From NCBI GenBank assembly GCA_950097015.1, contig CATNEN010000003.1, positions 6,598,001 through 6,662,000 of the forward strand: a stretch of 64,000 bases of DNA, given 5' to 3'. The translations under genes were made by a program, and so were the position numbers. Shown here piece after piece: positions 1 to 13,554 of the stretch. The first letter of the stretch is position 1, and each line of letters begins with the position of its first letter. The notes below the pieces were generated by a model. It was not told where the DNA came from, did no database searches, and saw nothing but the letters and a program-made list of their open reading frames with translations. This DNA is from Macrostomum hystrix (Eukaryota > Platyhelminthes > Macrostomidae).

Positions 1-396
1 ACGCCCTAGCTAATACCACCTGAATAATAAATCGAACCCCCGTCGTTCAACCGCTGAAATCAGCGGTCTCTTGAGCTGTGTTCTCACCCAATCGAGAATT
101 CAATTCTATAATAGCAGCTTCCCACTGTGGTGTCTCCGCTACGGGTCGATTCTTCACCTCCTAGAGAATTCTGACTCCATTCTCTCTCCCTCACTCTCTA
201 AAGATGCGCCGACCAATCAGAGAGCTCCTCTATCCTCCATTCTCCGCCACCCCACAGGACCCCTCCCCACCGCCCCGCGATTCCGTCAAAAACGGCCGCC
301 GAAGCGAACCGGCTTACTCAAAAAACGCAACCCGCTTGAGCACACGACTCAGAATTCGAGTTACGATACGATTCGCACAGCCCAGATCAGACAAAG
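1..396 (+). other. 5' flank of FoxQ2-A
   Basis: No gene seen. The first 40 bases contain TCGAACCCCCG, which on the minus strand reads as a tRNA-like B box (GGTTCGA), so a degraded SINE end is possible. The rest is CT-rich leader or promoter sequence with no clear TATA box. Confidence 0.35.
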
Positions 397-3300
397 ATGA
401 AGGAGGACATGCCAACGGAAGACTCCGGCGACGAGACGTCAATAGATCAGCCGCTTCAGCCGATGCCGAATCCGCCGCCTCCACTAATTACTGCCGGTTC
501 GCCTATGCCACCATTTCTAGCTATGAGGGCCGCTGCTGCCGCCGCCGCCGCAGCCGCCGCAGCCGCCGCGGCATCGTCGGCGCCGACTTCGCTGACGTCA
601 AGCGGAGGCGGCGGCGGCGGCGGCGGCGGCGGCTTGATGTCGATGGCTGGCGGCATGTCATTTCCGCCGCACTCGCAGCATCCGCACCCGAATTTCTTTC
701 TAACCGGAGCTTTTCGACCGCTTCAGCCGCCGCAATTTCTGCAGGCCTGCCATCCACCCCACCCTCCGCCACACCCGCTGTCTCACCCGCCGCAGCAGCC
801 GCAGCCTCCGCCGCCGTTTCTACCGCCGCACGTGTCGGCGGCAACCGCCGATTTGATCTACAAGGCCACAGCAGCTGGGGCAGATCCCAGACAGTTCCTG
901 CCAGCCTCGTTGTTCTTTAGAGAGGAACCGAAGCCGAATCACAGCTATATTGGTAAGGAGGACTCAAATTTATTGTGCTTAGATTATAACAATTTTTAAC
1001 CATGTTTTATTTGATAATCTTAAATCTATCTATACATAGGACATAAACGAAATCACTTGTTGCGTTTTATATAGTCTTTGTTCTTATAAATATCGATACA
1101 CAAAATAAGATATTCCATTATTAACCTAATGTGATGTAGAGACGTAACATTTGTATGTTATTCGCTTAACGTATATCCTATACAGGCGTATATTCATTAT
1201 TAGATGGCAATCTATAGCAACTATTTTGAATATTGCTTCTATTGTTCCATAGTTACAATAGAACTGCATTTATCTGAAATCCCAAAACAGGTCTCATTGG
1301 AATGGCCATTCTAAGCTCAAAGGAGAAGAAAATGGTGCTGAGCGATATCTATCAGTGGATATTGGACAATTATCCCTACTTCAGGACTAGAGGACCGGGT
1401 TGGAGAAATTCAATTCGACACAACTTGTCACTGAACGACTGCTTCATCAAAGTTGGTGAGTGACGACTGCATTGGGTGCTTGAAATTTTATGTCAGTTAT
1501 TTGTTTATTCTCTTCCCCATTCTACTCAACCTTTTCCTTCTCCTCTCCCCTTCTCTTCTCCCCATTTCTCCTCTCCCCTTCTCTTCTCCCCATTCTCCTC
1601 TCCCCCTTCTCTTCTCCCATTCTCCTCTCCCCCTTCTCTTCTCCCATTCTCCTCTCCCCCTTCTCTTCTCCCCATTCTCCTCTCCCCCTTCTCTTCTCCC
1701 ATTCTCCTCTCCCCCTTCTCTTCTCCCATTCTCCTCTCCTCCTTCTCTTCTCCCCCTTCTCCTCACCCCTTCTCCACTCCCTTCTCCACTCCCCTTCTCT
1801 TCTCCCCTTCTCCTCTCCCCTTCTCCTCTCCCATTTCTCTTCTCCCGTTTCTCTTCTCCCCTTCTCTTCTCCCCCTTCTCCTCTCCCCTTCTCTCCTCCC
1901 ATGCATTTGTCTTCTCCCCTTCTCTTCTCCTATTTCTCTTCTTCCCTTCTCTTACCCCTCTCCACTCCAATTCTCCTCTCTGACTTCCCCTACTACGAGT
2001 ACTATCCTCTAAACGTAGACAACACTCCACCTCAGGCGTCACTGTTCTAGGAAGCAAAGTGCAGCAATTTTTTGTCTAATTTTCAACACCATAATTACAA
2101 AGCCCACTCGACAGAAGAAAATGTTATTCATAGAATAGAAACATCTTCAAACACAATGCAGAGCAGTATTTCCAAATTTCTGCTATTAGAAGACAGTTAG
2201 TATAGTTGTGCACGCATGCAATATAAATACAAAAATAGCCAAGATTTTAATCTACACCTGTTTATAATAGAATCGATTAAAATCTCGTTTTATCTAGCAA
2301 AGTTATCTCAAATACAAACCCCCCGTTGATTAGATAATTATTGTCTTTCCTACGGTCCGTAACAATGCTTGAAAGTGAGCCAGCATCAAATATGGGCCCT
2401 ATATGTGTCTGTCTACCTGTCCGTTTTCTCTGAGTCTAAAATTGTTAATAATTTTGCAGGGTGCTAAAGCGAGATTTTGCTTTTAAAAGCTATGGCAGTA
2501 CAGGTTGGCAATTGTTTATTGAGGCGCAACAGGTGGTGGTCAGTTGAGAGACTTATTTTAGTAACAGTACCATCAGTTCAGTTTGAATTTTTCTCCATTA
2601 GGGATTAAAAACTACGAAAGAGTGGGAATTAGAGGTAGAGAGAGGGAGTAGATAGGAGAGAGAGAGGGAGTAGATAGGAGGTAGAGAGAGGGAGTAGATA
2701 GGAGAGAGAGAGGGAGTAGATAGGAGAGAGAGAGGGAGTAGATAGGAGAGAGAGAGGGAGTAGATAGGAGAGAGAGAGGGAGTAGATAGGAGAGAGAGAG
2801 GGAGTAGATAGGAGAGAGAGAGGGAGTAGATAGGAGAGAGAGAGGGAGTAGATAGGAGAGAGAGAGGGAGTAGATAGGAGAGAGAGAGGGAGTAGATAGG
2901 AGAGAGTGAGGGAGTAGAGAGGGAGTAGAGACAGGGAGTAGAGAGGGGGTAGAGAGGAGTAGATAGGAGAGAGTGAGGGAGTAGAGAGGGAGTAGAGACA
3001 GGGAGTAGAGAGGGAGTAGAGAGGGAGTAGAGAGGAGTAGATAGGAGAGAGTGAGGGAGTAGAGAGGGAGTAGAGACAGGGAGTAGAGAGGGAGTAGAGA
3101 GGGAGTAGAGAGGAGTAGATAGGAGAGAGTGAGGGAGTAGAGAGGGAGTAGAGACAGGGAGTAGAGAGGGGGTATAGTTAAAAAAGCAATGACCAAGCAT
3201 TTAGTACAATTGTTAAATAGAGAGTTCCTACATTAGGCATCCAATAAATATTAAACACTTGCAAATCAAGCAAAACAGTAACACAAGCAAGCATGGAAAA

Positions 3301-6300
3301 TCAACAGACAAGACAAAGAAACAATGCCCTTAAACAATGCTTGAATGCAGGTGAAAGTGAAAGTGACAACTAGAGTAAGCTGTCAGGGTATAGTATTGTT
3401 GGGCATTTCATTTACTATAGAATGCGGTTTCTAAAATAGGAAAATGTTTGCACAAACGGCAGATGAACTCATTTCTCACTTCTCTCCTGCAGCTACTGCA
3501 GCAACATTCTTGCCATTACGCATGCTCCTGCTTTTTTTTACTTTTGCACCTCCACTGGCCCCATTGTTTGGAGAATCCAAAAGCTTTGCAAAAGCAACTT
3601 TGCAACACTTGAAATCTGTGACAAAATCTTGATTCACTTCCTTAGTATTTTCTGTCTTTTTTTATATGGGACAACTGGACCTGTCAATCAACCTGTCACT
3701 GGGAATGGGGTTTTATAAAGTTGATTCCTAAACGAATACAATTGTCAGTAGCGAATATTTTCAACCTACCCCATCTCTCCCGTGTCTCATCTCTCCACAT
3801 GTCTCATCTCTCCCGTGTCTCATCTCTCCACATGTCTCATCTCTCCCGTGTCTCATCTCTCCCCGTGTCTCATCTCTAACCTGTCTCATCTCTCCCGTGT
3901 CTCATCTCTCCCGTGTCTCATCTCTCCCCGTGTCTCATCTCTCCCGTGTCTCATCTCTCCCCGTGTCTCATCTCTAACCTGTCTCATCTCTCCCGTGTCT
4001 CATCTCTCCCGTGTCTCATCTCTCCCCGTGTCTCATCTCTCCCGTGTCTCATCTCTCCCGTGTCTCATCTCTCCCGTGTCTCATCTCTCCCCGTGTCTCA
4101 TCTCTAACCTGTCTCATCTCTCCCGTGTCTCATCTCTCCCGTGTCTCATCTCTCCCCGTGTCTCATCTCTCCCGTGTCTCATCTCTCCGCATGTCTCATC
4201 TCTCCCCGTGTCTCATCTCTCTCCGTGTCTCATCTCTCCCCGTGTCTCATCTCTAACCTGTCTCATCTCTCCCGTGTCTCATCTCTCCGCATGTCTCATC
4301 TCTCCCCGTGTCTCATCTCTAACCTGTCTCATCTCTCCCCGTGTCTCATCTCTCCCCGTGTCTCATCTCTCCCCGTGTCTCATCTCTAACCTGTCTCATC
4401 TCTCCCGTATCTCAACTCTACCGTGTCTCATCTCTTTCCAGTCTCACATCTCCCCTGTCTCCAGTGTCAAGGATAAACAGGATTTAACAAACTCAGTTTA
4501 ACACAAGCCATAGCTATACACAAAAACTAACTAAATTATTCAGGCAGTGTTGACACCTGCTCTAAGCAAAATCCTCAAAATAGGAAGCACGCTCCCAATC
4601 AGCTACGCGATAACAGTTTAAACTGAAAGTTTTCTAGGCCAAATTTAATACAAATTAATGATTAATAGCAGACAAGATTCTTGAGGAATTAAGGGAGATA
4701 AAGGCGTTAGAAAAAAGTCTGTCACTTCAGCATCGGAAACAGATGTGGCCACGGAACTAATTTTTTGTGGGGCTAAAACTATACCCACTAATTTCGTTCT
4801 CAATAAATAATGAGACCCACACTGCATGGCAGTCTCAGCAGACAGTATATGAGGATTGAGAAAAATTGGTCCAAACACGTTTCACAATTCCCCAATGTTG
4901 TGTGTTTTTTTGAGATACAGAAACTGTGGCAGAGCTAATTTATAGATAGATTATTATTAAATCAATATTGTGTCTTGTTTCAATTTTTTGTGTATTGTTA
5001 TCTCGTCGTTTTTTCGATTTTGATAAAAATCTGAATTATTCTAATTATTATTGAAGTGTGGCTTTTTTTCAACAGGTGAGAATTGAAAATATTTTTGAAT
5101 TCCCCCTTGTGTTGTCTCTTCCATGTCTCATCTCTACCCTGTCTCATCTCTACCCCGTCTCATCTCTACCCTGTCTCATCTCTACCCTGTCTCATCTCTA
5201 CCCTGTCTCATCTCTACCGTGTCTCATCTCTACCCTGTCTCATCTCTACCCTGTCTCATCTCTACCCTGTCTCATCTCTACCGTGTCTCATCTCTACCCT
5301 GTCTCATCTCTAACCTGTCTCATCTCTACCCTGTCTCATCTCTACCGTGTCTCATCTCTACCCTGTCTCATCTCTACCGTGTCTCATCTCTACCCTGTCT
5401 CATCTCTACCGTGTCTCATCTCTACCCTGTCTCATCTCTACCGTGTCTCATCTCTACCCTGTCTCATCTCTACCCTGTCTCATCTCTACCCTGTCTCATC
5501 TCTACCCTGTCTCATCTCTACCCTGTCTAATCTCTACCCTGTCTCATCTCTACCCTGTCTCATCTCTACCCTGTCTCATCTCTACCCTGTCTCATCTCTA
5601 CCCTGTCTCATCTCTACCCTGTCTCATCTCTACCCTGTCTCATCTCTACCGTGTCTCATCTCTACCCTGTCTCATCTCTAACCTGTCTCATCTCTACCCT
5701 GTCTCATCTCTACCGTGTCTCATCTCTACCCTGTCTCATCTCTACCGTGTCTCATCTCTACCCTGTCTCATCTCTACCCTGTCTCATCTCTACCCTGTCT
5801 CATCTCTACCCTGTCTCATCTCTACCCTGTCTCATCTCTACCCTGTCTCATCTCTACCCTGTCTCATCTCTACCCTGTCTCATCTCTACCCTGTCTCATC
5901 TCTACCCTGTCTCATCTCTACCGTGTCTCATCTCTACCCTGTCTCATCTCTAACCTGTCTCATCTCTACCCTGTCTCATCTCTACCGTGTCTCATCTCTA
6001 CCCTGTCTCATCTCTACCGTGTCTCATCTCTACCCTGTCTCATCTCTACCGTGTCTCATCTCTACCCTGTCTCATCTCTACCGTGTCTCATCTCTACCCT
6101 GTCTCATCTCTACCCTGTCTAATCTCTACCCTGTCTCATCTCTACCCTGTCTCATCTCTACCCTGTCTCTTCTCTAACCTGTCTCATCTCTAACCTGTCT
6201 CAGCTCTACCCTGTCTTATCTCTACCCTGTCTCATCTCTACCCTATCTAATCTCTACCCTGTCTCATCTCTAACCTGTCTCATCTCTACCCTGTCTCATC

Positions 6301-6968
6301 TCTAACCTGTCTCATCTCTAACCTGTCTCATCGCTCCTGGGAAATTTCTCACAAAGACTGTAAATGCGAATTATTATTCTAAGAAAAGTGTCTCCTGAAA
6401 TTCGGTTAAACCAGGCCGGTCCTCCAACGGCAAAGGCCACTATTGGTCCATTCATCCGGCCAATCTGGAAGATTTTAAACGCGGCGACTTCCGGCGTCGT
6501 CGGGCCCAGCGCAAAGTTCGCAAAGCCATGGGCCTGGCCTGCCCGGACGAGGAGGACACCCCGACGCCGTCGCCCACAGGACCGGACAAATGCTTCGATT
6601 GGCAAGCCGCGGCTGCCATGGCGGCTGCGGCTGCGGCTGCTGCCGCGGCTGCCGACTTCGGCATGCCAATGAGTTCGTCGCTTCATCATCATCATCAGCA
6701 GCAGCAGTCGCCATTTGGTCTTCCACCAATGCAGCATCAGCAGCAGCAGCAGCAGTTTCTGCAGCTTCAACAGCCACCGATGATGGAAATGGCAAGAAGA
6801 AAGCGAGGCTTCGATATGGCGAGCTTGCTAGCTCCTGAGACCACATTGCAACAGCAGCAGCAGCAGCAGCAGCCAATGCCATCACCTCAGCAACAGCAGC
6901 AGCAGCCGCAGCCATCGACAACTCCTCGAATTCCTCGGCCGCTTCTGTTGAACACAAGTTCTTGTTAA
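397..6968 (+). CDS. foxQ2: FoxQ2-type forkhead transcription factor, copy A (3 exons)
   Basis: Exons are 397-952, 1291-1455 and 6415-6968, all with GT-AG introns in phase 1, giving 424 residues. The forkhead domain (about 179-283) is assembled across the three exons: it begins KPNHSYIG, continues with [13 protein letters not shown] and [19 protein letters not shown], and closes with the [12 protein letters not shown] wing and [14 protein letters not shown] tail. That combination is typical of FoxQ2, a nuclear DNA-binding regulator often used in apical or anterior patterning (family knowledge). The N-terminus has polyalanine, polyglycine and proline-rich tracts; the C-terminus has polyglutamine. 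FDMASLL at about 373-379 resembles an eh1 Groucho-binding motif, so a repressor role is inferred. The start is the first in-frame ATG. Intron 2 is nearly 5 kb and is filled by four tandem arrays. Copy B has introns at the same codons. Confidence 0.9.
1538..1981 (+). repeat. CT-rich minisatellite in FoxQ2-A intron 2
   Basis: Degenerate units of about 27 bp built from CTCCCCTTCTCTTCTCC and CATTCTCC. Starts about 80 bp after the donor of intron 2. The sense strand is almost pure pyrimidine. Confidence 0.95.
2628..3180 (+). repeat. Purine minisatellite in FoxQ2-A intron 2
   Basis: 22 bp unit built on GGGAGTAGATAGGAGAGAG. The last 280 bp form a longer period of roughly 75-80 bp containing GTAGAGACAGGGAGTAGAG, seen about four times. 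Unlike most intronic arrays here, its purine strand is in the sense direction. Confidence 0.95.
3772..4440 (+). repeat. GTCTCATCTCT minisatellite 1, FoxQ2-A intron 2
   Basis: 15-17 bp units GTCTCATCTCTCCCG or GTCTCATCTCTCCCC, with interspersed CTCTAACCT variants. Same family as the arrays at 5108-6335 and 28860-29085. Confidence 0.95.
5108..6335 (+). repeat. GTCTCATCTCT minisatellite 2, FoxQ2-A intron 2
   Basis: About 76 copies of a 16 bp unit, GTCTCATCTCTACCCT, with ACCG and AACC variants. Ends about 80 bp before the acceptor of exon 3. Related to the array at 3772-4440 but with a distinct ACCCT ending. Confidence 0.97.
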
Positions 6969-8072
6969 ATGACTAACTACATTTTTTGGTATTAACATTT
7001 GAAGTCTGATAAAGATACACATTATTATTTAAAATTTTAATAATTCTTCTGTGCAACATTATATTTATAACAATTGAAGAAGTTTTAAAAGTTATCTTTG
7101 AAATTTCTAAGAACTAAAGAAACAAAAAAATTAATTAATCTGATAAAATTTTAATTAAATAAATAAATGAAATAAATATAATTTAATTAAAAGTAACTAA
7201 AAATAAAAATTAGATATTTTTATAACCATAGATTTCTCAGAACTCTCGATTTCTAAGAAATCACGATTTCTAAGAATTCTAGATTTCTAAGAATTCATTC
7301 TTTTAAGAATTCAAGAATGGACTTGTTGCACTTTAAAATGTCTTGTAGATTTATTACGTGTTTAAAAAATTATTAAATCAAATGTTGTCCGGAATTTAGT
7401 TACTAGTCAGTTAAAAAACTTTCTATGTTGTTTTTACGCTGCCTTTAAGTACAGTTTTTTTCAATACCTAAAAACGACCTGAGAATTTGAACTAGACTAG
7501 TCACAATAGCCGTCTATCCCTCGTGTTAATAAACAAAACAAACTATCAAACTCGATGAAAGTAACTAAATACCACATAGTTGATTTTGTTTTAAATCTAG
7601 CGCATTCATCAGGCTTATTTAAACAAACGTTTGTTTTATCGTTTTCTCCCTTCGCATGCCGTTTTAAAATGTTTGTTTGAATGCTTGTTCTTTGTTACTT
7701 AAAATTGACAATTCAGTACATCAGGAGAATTTAGTCACAGAAAAAGTTCAAATAAAAAAGAAACGATTTTTTGTTTGATTGTTTTGCTTCTGTTTCAAGT
7801 TACCTGCAAATTGCTTCATGCACTTTTATCATGTGTTGCTTGATAAAATAGTTTTTTGTCGATTATGTAACGCAAGAAATGCAGACAAATGAATATAAAT
7901 ACACACGCACATTCATATGCAATGCTTCACATTTAGCTTAGAAAAGTTTACGATAAAAATGCTTTCAGATACTGCATATCTAAAATATTTCACACTTTAT
8001 TTTTGTTTCTGATAAACTTCTTAAGATCGTTTTTTATATCTTAAGATGGAGATATTGCAGCCTCTATAGACA
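6969..8072. other. AT-rich 3' flank of FoxQ2-A
   Basis: No gene seen. AT-rich sequence with repeated GATTTCTAAGAA words near 7230-7290 and candidate poly(A) hexamers. Confidence 0.6.
7158..7167 (+). terminator. Candidate poly(A) signals for FoxQ2-A
   Basis: Two overlapping AATAAA hexamers about 190 bp after the FoxQ2-A stop codon, in AT-rich sequence. Confidence 0.4.
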
Positions 8073-9180
8073 GGTGGGTTGTTTTAAAGATCAGTGGTTG
8101 TTCTATAGATTAGTGAGTTGTTCTATAGATCTGTGGGTTGTTCTATAGATCAGTGGTTGCTCTATAGATCAGTGATTGTTCTATAGATCAGTGGTTGTTC
8201 TATAGATCACTGGTCGGTCTATAGATCAGTGGTGTTCTATAGATCAGTGTTTGTTCTATAGATCAGTGATTGTTCTATAGATCAGTGGTGTTCTATAGAT
8301 CAGTGATTGTTCTATAGATCAGTGGGTGTTCTTTAGATCAGTGGGTGTTCTTTAGATCAGTGATTGTTCTATAGATCACTGGTCGGTCTATAGATCAGTG
8401 GTTGTTCTATAGATTAGTGAGTTGTTCTATAGATCTGTGGGTTGTTCTATAGATCAGTGGTTGCTCTATAGATCAGTGATTGTTCTATAGATCAGTGGTC
8501 GGTCTATAGATCAGTGGTGTTCTATAGATCAGTGATTGTTCTATAGATCAGTGGTTGTTCTATAGATCACTGGTCGGTCTATAGATCAGTGGTGTTCTAT
8601 AGATCAGTGGTTGTTCTATAGATCACTGGTCGGTCTAAAGATCAGTGGTGTTCTATAGATCAGTGATTGTTCTATAGATCACTGGTCGGTCTATAGATCA
8701 GTGGTGTTCTATAGATCAGTGGTGTTCTATAGATCAGTGATTGTTCTATAGATCACTGGTCGGTCTATAGATCAGTGGTGTTCTATAGATCAGTGGTTGT
8801 TCTATAGATCACTGGTCGGTCTATAGATCACTGGTGTTCTATAGATCAGTGATTGTTCTATAGATCACTGGTCGGTCTATAGATCAGTGGTGTTCTATAG
8901 ATCAGTGATTGTTCTATAGATCACTGGTCGGTCTATAGATCAGTGGTTGTTCTATAGATCAGTGGTGTTCTATAGATCAGTGATTGTTCTATAGATCAGT
9001 GGTGTTCTATAGATCACTGGTCGGTCTATAGATCAGTGATTGTTCTATAGATCACTGGTCGGTCTATAGATCAGTGGTTGTTCTATAGATCAGTGGTGTT
9101 CTATAGATCAGTGATTGTTCTATAGATCAGTGGTGTTCTATAGATCACTGGTCGGTCTATAGATCAGTGGTGTTCTATAG
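8073..9180. repeat. TCTATAGATCA minisatellite
   Basis: Units of 17-19 bp, TTCTATAGATCAGTGGT, with TGATT and CACTGGTCGG variants that recur in blocks, giving a higher-order pattern. The word TCTATAGATCA is palindromic at its core (CTATAG) and recurs in the UGGT intron 5 array. Confidence 0.95.
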
Positions 9181-9722
9181 AGTAAAAGACGCGAAATAAA
9201 AGCTCTAGCGATGATAATAATTTACAAGAAATCATATTGTCTGTCACATTTCAAGTGATTTTATTATCATGATACAAGATTTAATATGAATAGACCTAAC
9301 TATACTTTGTTAATCCGAATTCAAATTGGTTAAACGTTGTCTCAACGTTGTAATCAATTTACTTGGTTTAGTGAAGAAAATCGGTTTTCTTTCAGCAATA
9401 TGCAAATCAAAGCCAATCAGAATTGCTTCAATTGCCTCCAGGCGGGACCGATCCGTCTATCTAACTAACCAAAGCTGTCAAAGTCAGAAGTTATTTGAAT
9501 TCTTTTTCTACATATTGAGAACAATTATTGTCACCTAACTAGTGTAAAGATTGGTGAGAACTATTTTGTATGCAAAGTGGTGTAACCAGAATGCTAAGTA
9601 GATCATGGAAGCTGCACACTGATCTCATTTCTATTCCGTTCTAGAGGATGGCTCCGGGTAATCTTCTTTGCTCTGATTTTTTGTTCCCGCAAAAAAGATT
9701 CCTTTAAAATTGCTGTGGGACG
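9181..9722. other. Unique spacer between two arrays
   Basis: No coding or structured feature seen; mixed AT-rich sequence. Confidence 0.5.
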
Positions 9723-11222
9723 TAGAGTGAGAAGGAGAGAGGTAGAGTGAGGAGGAGAGAGGTAGAGTGAGAAGGAGAGGGGTAGAGTGAGGAGGAGAGA
9801 GGTAGAGTGAGAAGGAGAGGGGTAGAGTGAGGAGGAGAGAGGTAGAGGGAGAAGGAGAGAGGTAGAGTGAGAAGGAGAGAGGTAGAGTGAGAAGGAGAGA
9901 GGTAGAGGGAGAAGGAGAGAGGTAGAGTGAGAAGGAGAGAGGTAGAGTGAGAAGGAGAGAGGTAGAGTGAGAAGGAGAGAGGTAGAGTGAGAAGGAGAGA
10001 GGTAGAGTAAGAAGGAGAGAGGTAGAGTGAGAAGGAGAGAGGTAGAGTGAGAAGGAGAGAGGTAGAGTGAGAAGGAGAGAGGTAGAGGGAGAAGGAGAGA
10101 GGTAGAGTGAGAAGGAGAGAGGTAGAGTGAGAAGGAGAGAGGTAGAGTGAGAAGGAGAGAGGTAGAGTGAGAAGTAGAGAGGTAGAGTGAGGAGGAGAGA
10201 GGTAGAGTGAGAAGGAGAGGGGTAGAGGGAGAAGGAGAGAGGTAGAGTGAGAAGGAGAGAGGTAGAGTGAGAAGGAGAGAGGTAGAGTGAGAAGGAGAGG
10301 GGTAGAGGGAGAAGGAGAGAGGTAGAGTGAGAAGGAGAGAGGTAGAGTGAGAAGTAGAGAGGTAGAGTGAGAAGGAGAGAGGTAGAGTGAGAAGGAGAGA
10401 GGTAGAGTGAGAAGGAGAGAGGTAGAGTGAGAAGGAGAGAGGTAGAGTGAGAAGTAGAGAGGTAGAGTGAGAAGGAGAGGGGTAGAGGGAGAAGGAGAGA
10501 GGTAGAGTGAGAAGGAGAGAGGTAGAGTGAGAAGGAGAGAGGTAGAGTGAGAAGGAGAGGGGTAGAGGGAGAAGGAGAGAGGTAGAGTGAGAAGGAGAGA
10601 GGTAGAGTGAGAAGGAGAGAGGTAGAGTGAGAAGGAGAGGGGTAGAGGGAGAAGGAGAGAGGTAGAGTGAGAAGGAGAGAGGTAGAGTGAGAAGGAGAGA
10701 GGTAGAGTGAGAAGTAGAGAGGTAGAGTGAGAAGGAGAGAGGTAGAGTGAGAAGGAGAGGGGTAGAGGGAGAAGGAGAGAGGTAGAGTGAGAAGTAGAGA
10801 GGTAGAGTGAGAAGGAGAGAGGTAGAGTGAGAAGGAGAGAGGTAGAGTGAGAAGTAGAGAGGTAGAGTGAGGAGGAGAGAGGTAGAGTGAGAAGGAGAGG
10901 GGTAGAGGGAGAAGGAGAGAGGTAGAGTGAGAAGGAGAGAGGTAGAGTGAGAAGGAGAGAGGTAGAGTGAGAAGGAGAGAGGTAGAGTGAGAAGTAGAGA
11001 GGTAGAGTGAGAAGTAGAGAGGTAGAGTGAGAAGGAGAGAGGTAGAGTGAGAAGTAGAGAGGTAGAGTGAGAAGGAGAGAGGTAGAGTGAGAAGGAGAGA
11101 GGTAGAGTGAGAAGTAGAGAGGTAGAGTGAGAAGGAGTGGGGTAGAGTGAGAAGGAGAGAGGTAGAGTGAGAAGTGGAGAGGTAGAGTGAGAAGTAGAGA
11201 GGTAGAGTGAGAAGGAGAGAGC
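9723..11222. repeat. 20 bp purine minisatellite, about 75 copies
   Basis: Unit GTAGAGTGAGAAGGAGAGAG repeated for 1500 bp with no length change at all: every copy keeps the 20 bp register. Variants such as GAAGTAGAGA and GAAGGAGAGG followed by GTAGAGGGA recur together. Confidence 0.98.
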
Positions 11223-11987
11223 GGGAGATGATTAAGCAGTTTTCTCTGATAATTTCTTGTCAGTCTAACATCTGGTTGAGTTCAGTATTTTCTTGACTCA
11301 ATGAGTTAGATGATAAGCTGCATTGCTAGTCAATATTGAATTTTAAGTTAATAAATGTTTAATTACTGTTTCAAGTCAGTTGTTGCCAAGCCCAAGGCTT
11401 CCGTTTCTCCTGTCGTTGTGTTTCTCCTAATTTTTACCAGAAATGGCAGACACAAGATATCAATTAGGCAGTAAACCTTCAATATGTGTGTATTCCCCAA
11501 TGATCCCAATCGACCAGCTGGGCCGAAAAAAAATTGGGAAAATTTAACAAAAAATTGGGACAATTTTCTGAATATTTTCAACATTTTTTACATGTCCGAC
11601 AAGAAATAATTATTATCCAGTCGTTTTGCTTGCTTGGGCCGAACCAAATTAGAAAAAAAGAAGGCATTTTTTCGAAGTAAAGATAAGAAAAAACTAACCA
11701 ACAGCCGAAATGCTTTCATGATCAAGCACAATGTCCTGCTTGTTAATTAGCTTGAGTCTAAAGGCTCCCGCTAAAACTTTTCCTGCACGATCTATTCTTC
11801 TCTTCAGAATTTTTTAACCAGATTTTTTGTCTCAAAAATAGATTGCTTATCATTTATCTGCGACCATCGACCGCAGGCACAATTCGGATTTGGAAATTTA
11901 TAACTTTTTACCTAATCTTTATCACTCACTTTTAATCACATTTTAGTGCCCTGCTCGCTAATGTTTGCCTCGCTAATTTCCTATATC
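11223..11987. other. Unique spacer
   Basis: No gene seen; short open frames here show no recognisable domain. Confidence 0.5.
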
Positions 11988-12285
11988 TACCCCTCTCTGA
12001 TCTCTAATCTCACCAACTCTCATCTCTAACATCACTCTCTCAATTCTAATCTCACTCTCATCTCCAATCTCACCTTCTCTCTGATCTCTAATCTCACCGA
12101 CTCTCATATCTCATTTCCAATCTCACCCTCTATCATCTCCAATCTCACCCTCTATCATCTCTAATCTTACTCTCTATCATCTCCAATCTCACACTCTCTC
12201 ATCTCCAATCTCACCCTCTCTCATCTCCAATCTCACCCTCTCTCATTTCCAATCTCACCCACTCTAATTTCCAATCCTGTTTGTT
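11988..12285. repeat. Degenerate CTCTCATCTCCAATCTCACC array
   Basis: About 22 bp units of CTCTCATCTCCAATCTCACC type, diverged, with several length variants. Confidence 0.85.
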
Positions 12286-13554
12286 GGCTGTAAGTCAATC
12301 TAATTATTTCAGAAGCGGTCAGGAATTACAACGGGCTCTTTGCACAGCATCCTAAACCACTAATCAGATCAGTGAGCTCAAGTTGAACTCAACCTTCGAT
12401 TTTAGCCAGGAAAGTAAGTTGAGGCCAGCATTTCCCCAGACGGAAGTCGGTCTGTGCTCAACTTGAGTATAAGATCCCCTATTTGCCACGGCGGTGTGTC
12501 CAAATGCTTGCCAAATTATTTAGGAAAGGGTATGTCTCACTCACTAACTCACTCACTATCCCGCACACGCACTGTGAAACTATTACTCAACCTGGCTATG
12601 TAAAGACCTGGCTGTCATAGTTCATCAAGCCAAGAATCGAAAATGATGCCGCGAAATTCCTTCCCTTTCTATACGAGGAGGATTAATGGGCCACACCTTT
12701 TCACTGCTACCGATCGAGCAAAAAAAAAACAGAACTCACACAGAAATACTAGGAGTCTCAGGAAGTTACAGAAAAATTCGCATCTAGTCAGATGCACTCA
12801 ATTATAAAACAGAATTTCCTATATATTGTGAGTGTGTGAGAAGCATTCTTAATTTCAGTCAGCATAAAAACTAACTCTTCATTTCCTTTTCACACATCTG
12901 GGTGCGCTTGATTCCATTAAGCACAAATCTAAGTGGGGGGTAGGATCTTATAGGCAGCAGCAGCAGCATGAATTTCATTAACAATCGCACCCAAAACACA
13001 TCGCACGCATAGCTTGTCTGTCTGTCATACCTGCCTGCCAAGGAGAATGAAAAGTGAAATCCACTCAAATACAGGATGAAAATCATAAATTGCGACTTGG
13101 GTTTTTAAAGAAACATGCTAAATATTTCATTTCAGATGAGTGAGGAGAGAAAATTGAAGCCTCATTGGGCACTTCCGCCAACATTTTTTAAAGGCATCGT
13201 TTGTTGAATTGAGAAAGAAATTCAGAAGAAAAAACTTTGTCTGTTTCCGTTTGTTGTGCTCAGATTGTCCAAGAAAATCAACTATATAATGAGCATAAGT
13301 TTGAAATCAGTTTTTGAGCACACAATCATGCGGGGCAATGTCACTCAATAGCTTTCATTGTCCACAATTGCAACCCCCTTGCCTAAATGTTTGTGCGCCA
13401 ATAACAATGGACAACACAAAAGATTGACACGACAAAATAAGAACTAGATTTGAAAAAATCACTGCATTCTGTGAATCTTGAATCTGCCGTTTAGGGCTTT
13501 CGTGCAAAATAAAAAAAAACTTTAACGAGAAGCTACGTTAATATTGGAAATAAA
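12286..13554. other. Unique spacer
   Basis: No gene or mobile element recognised across 1.3 kb of mixed, AT-rich sequence. Confidence 0.5.

Noticed and set aside
5058-6193. Several 70-276 aa frames of [15 protein letters not shown] type
   Set aside because: A 16 bp unit cycles all three frames; intronic array of FoxQ2-A.
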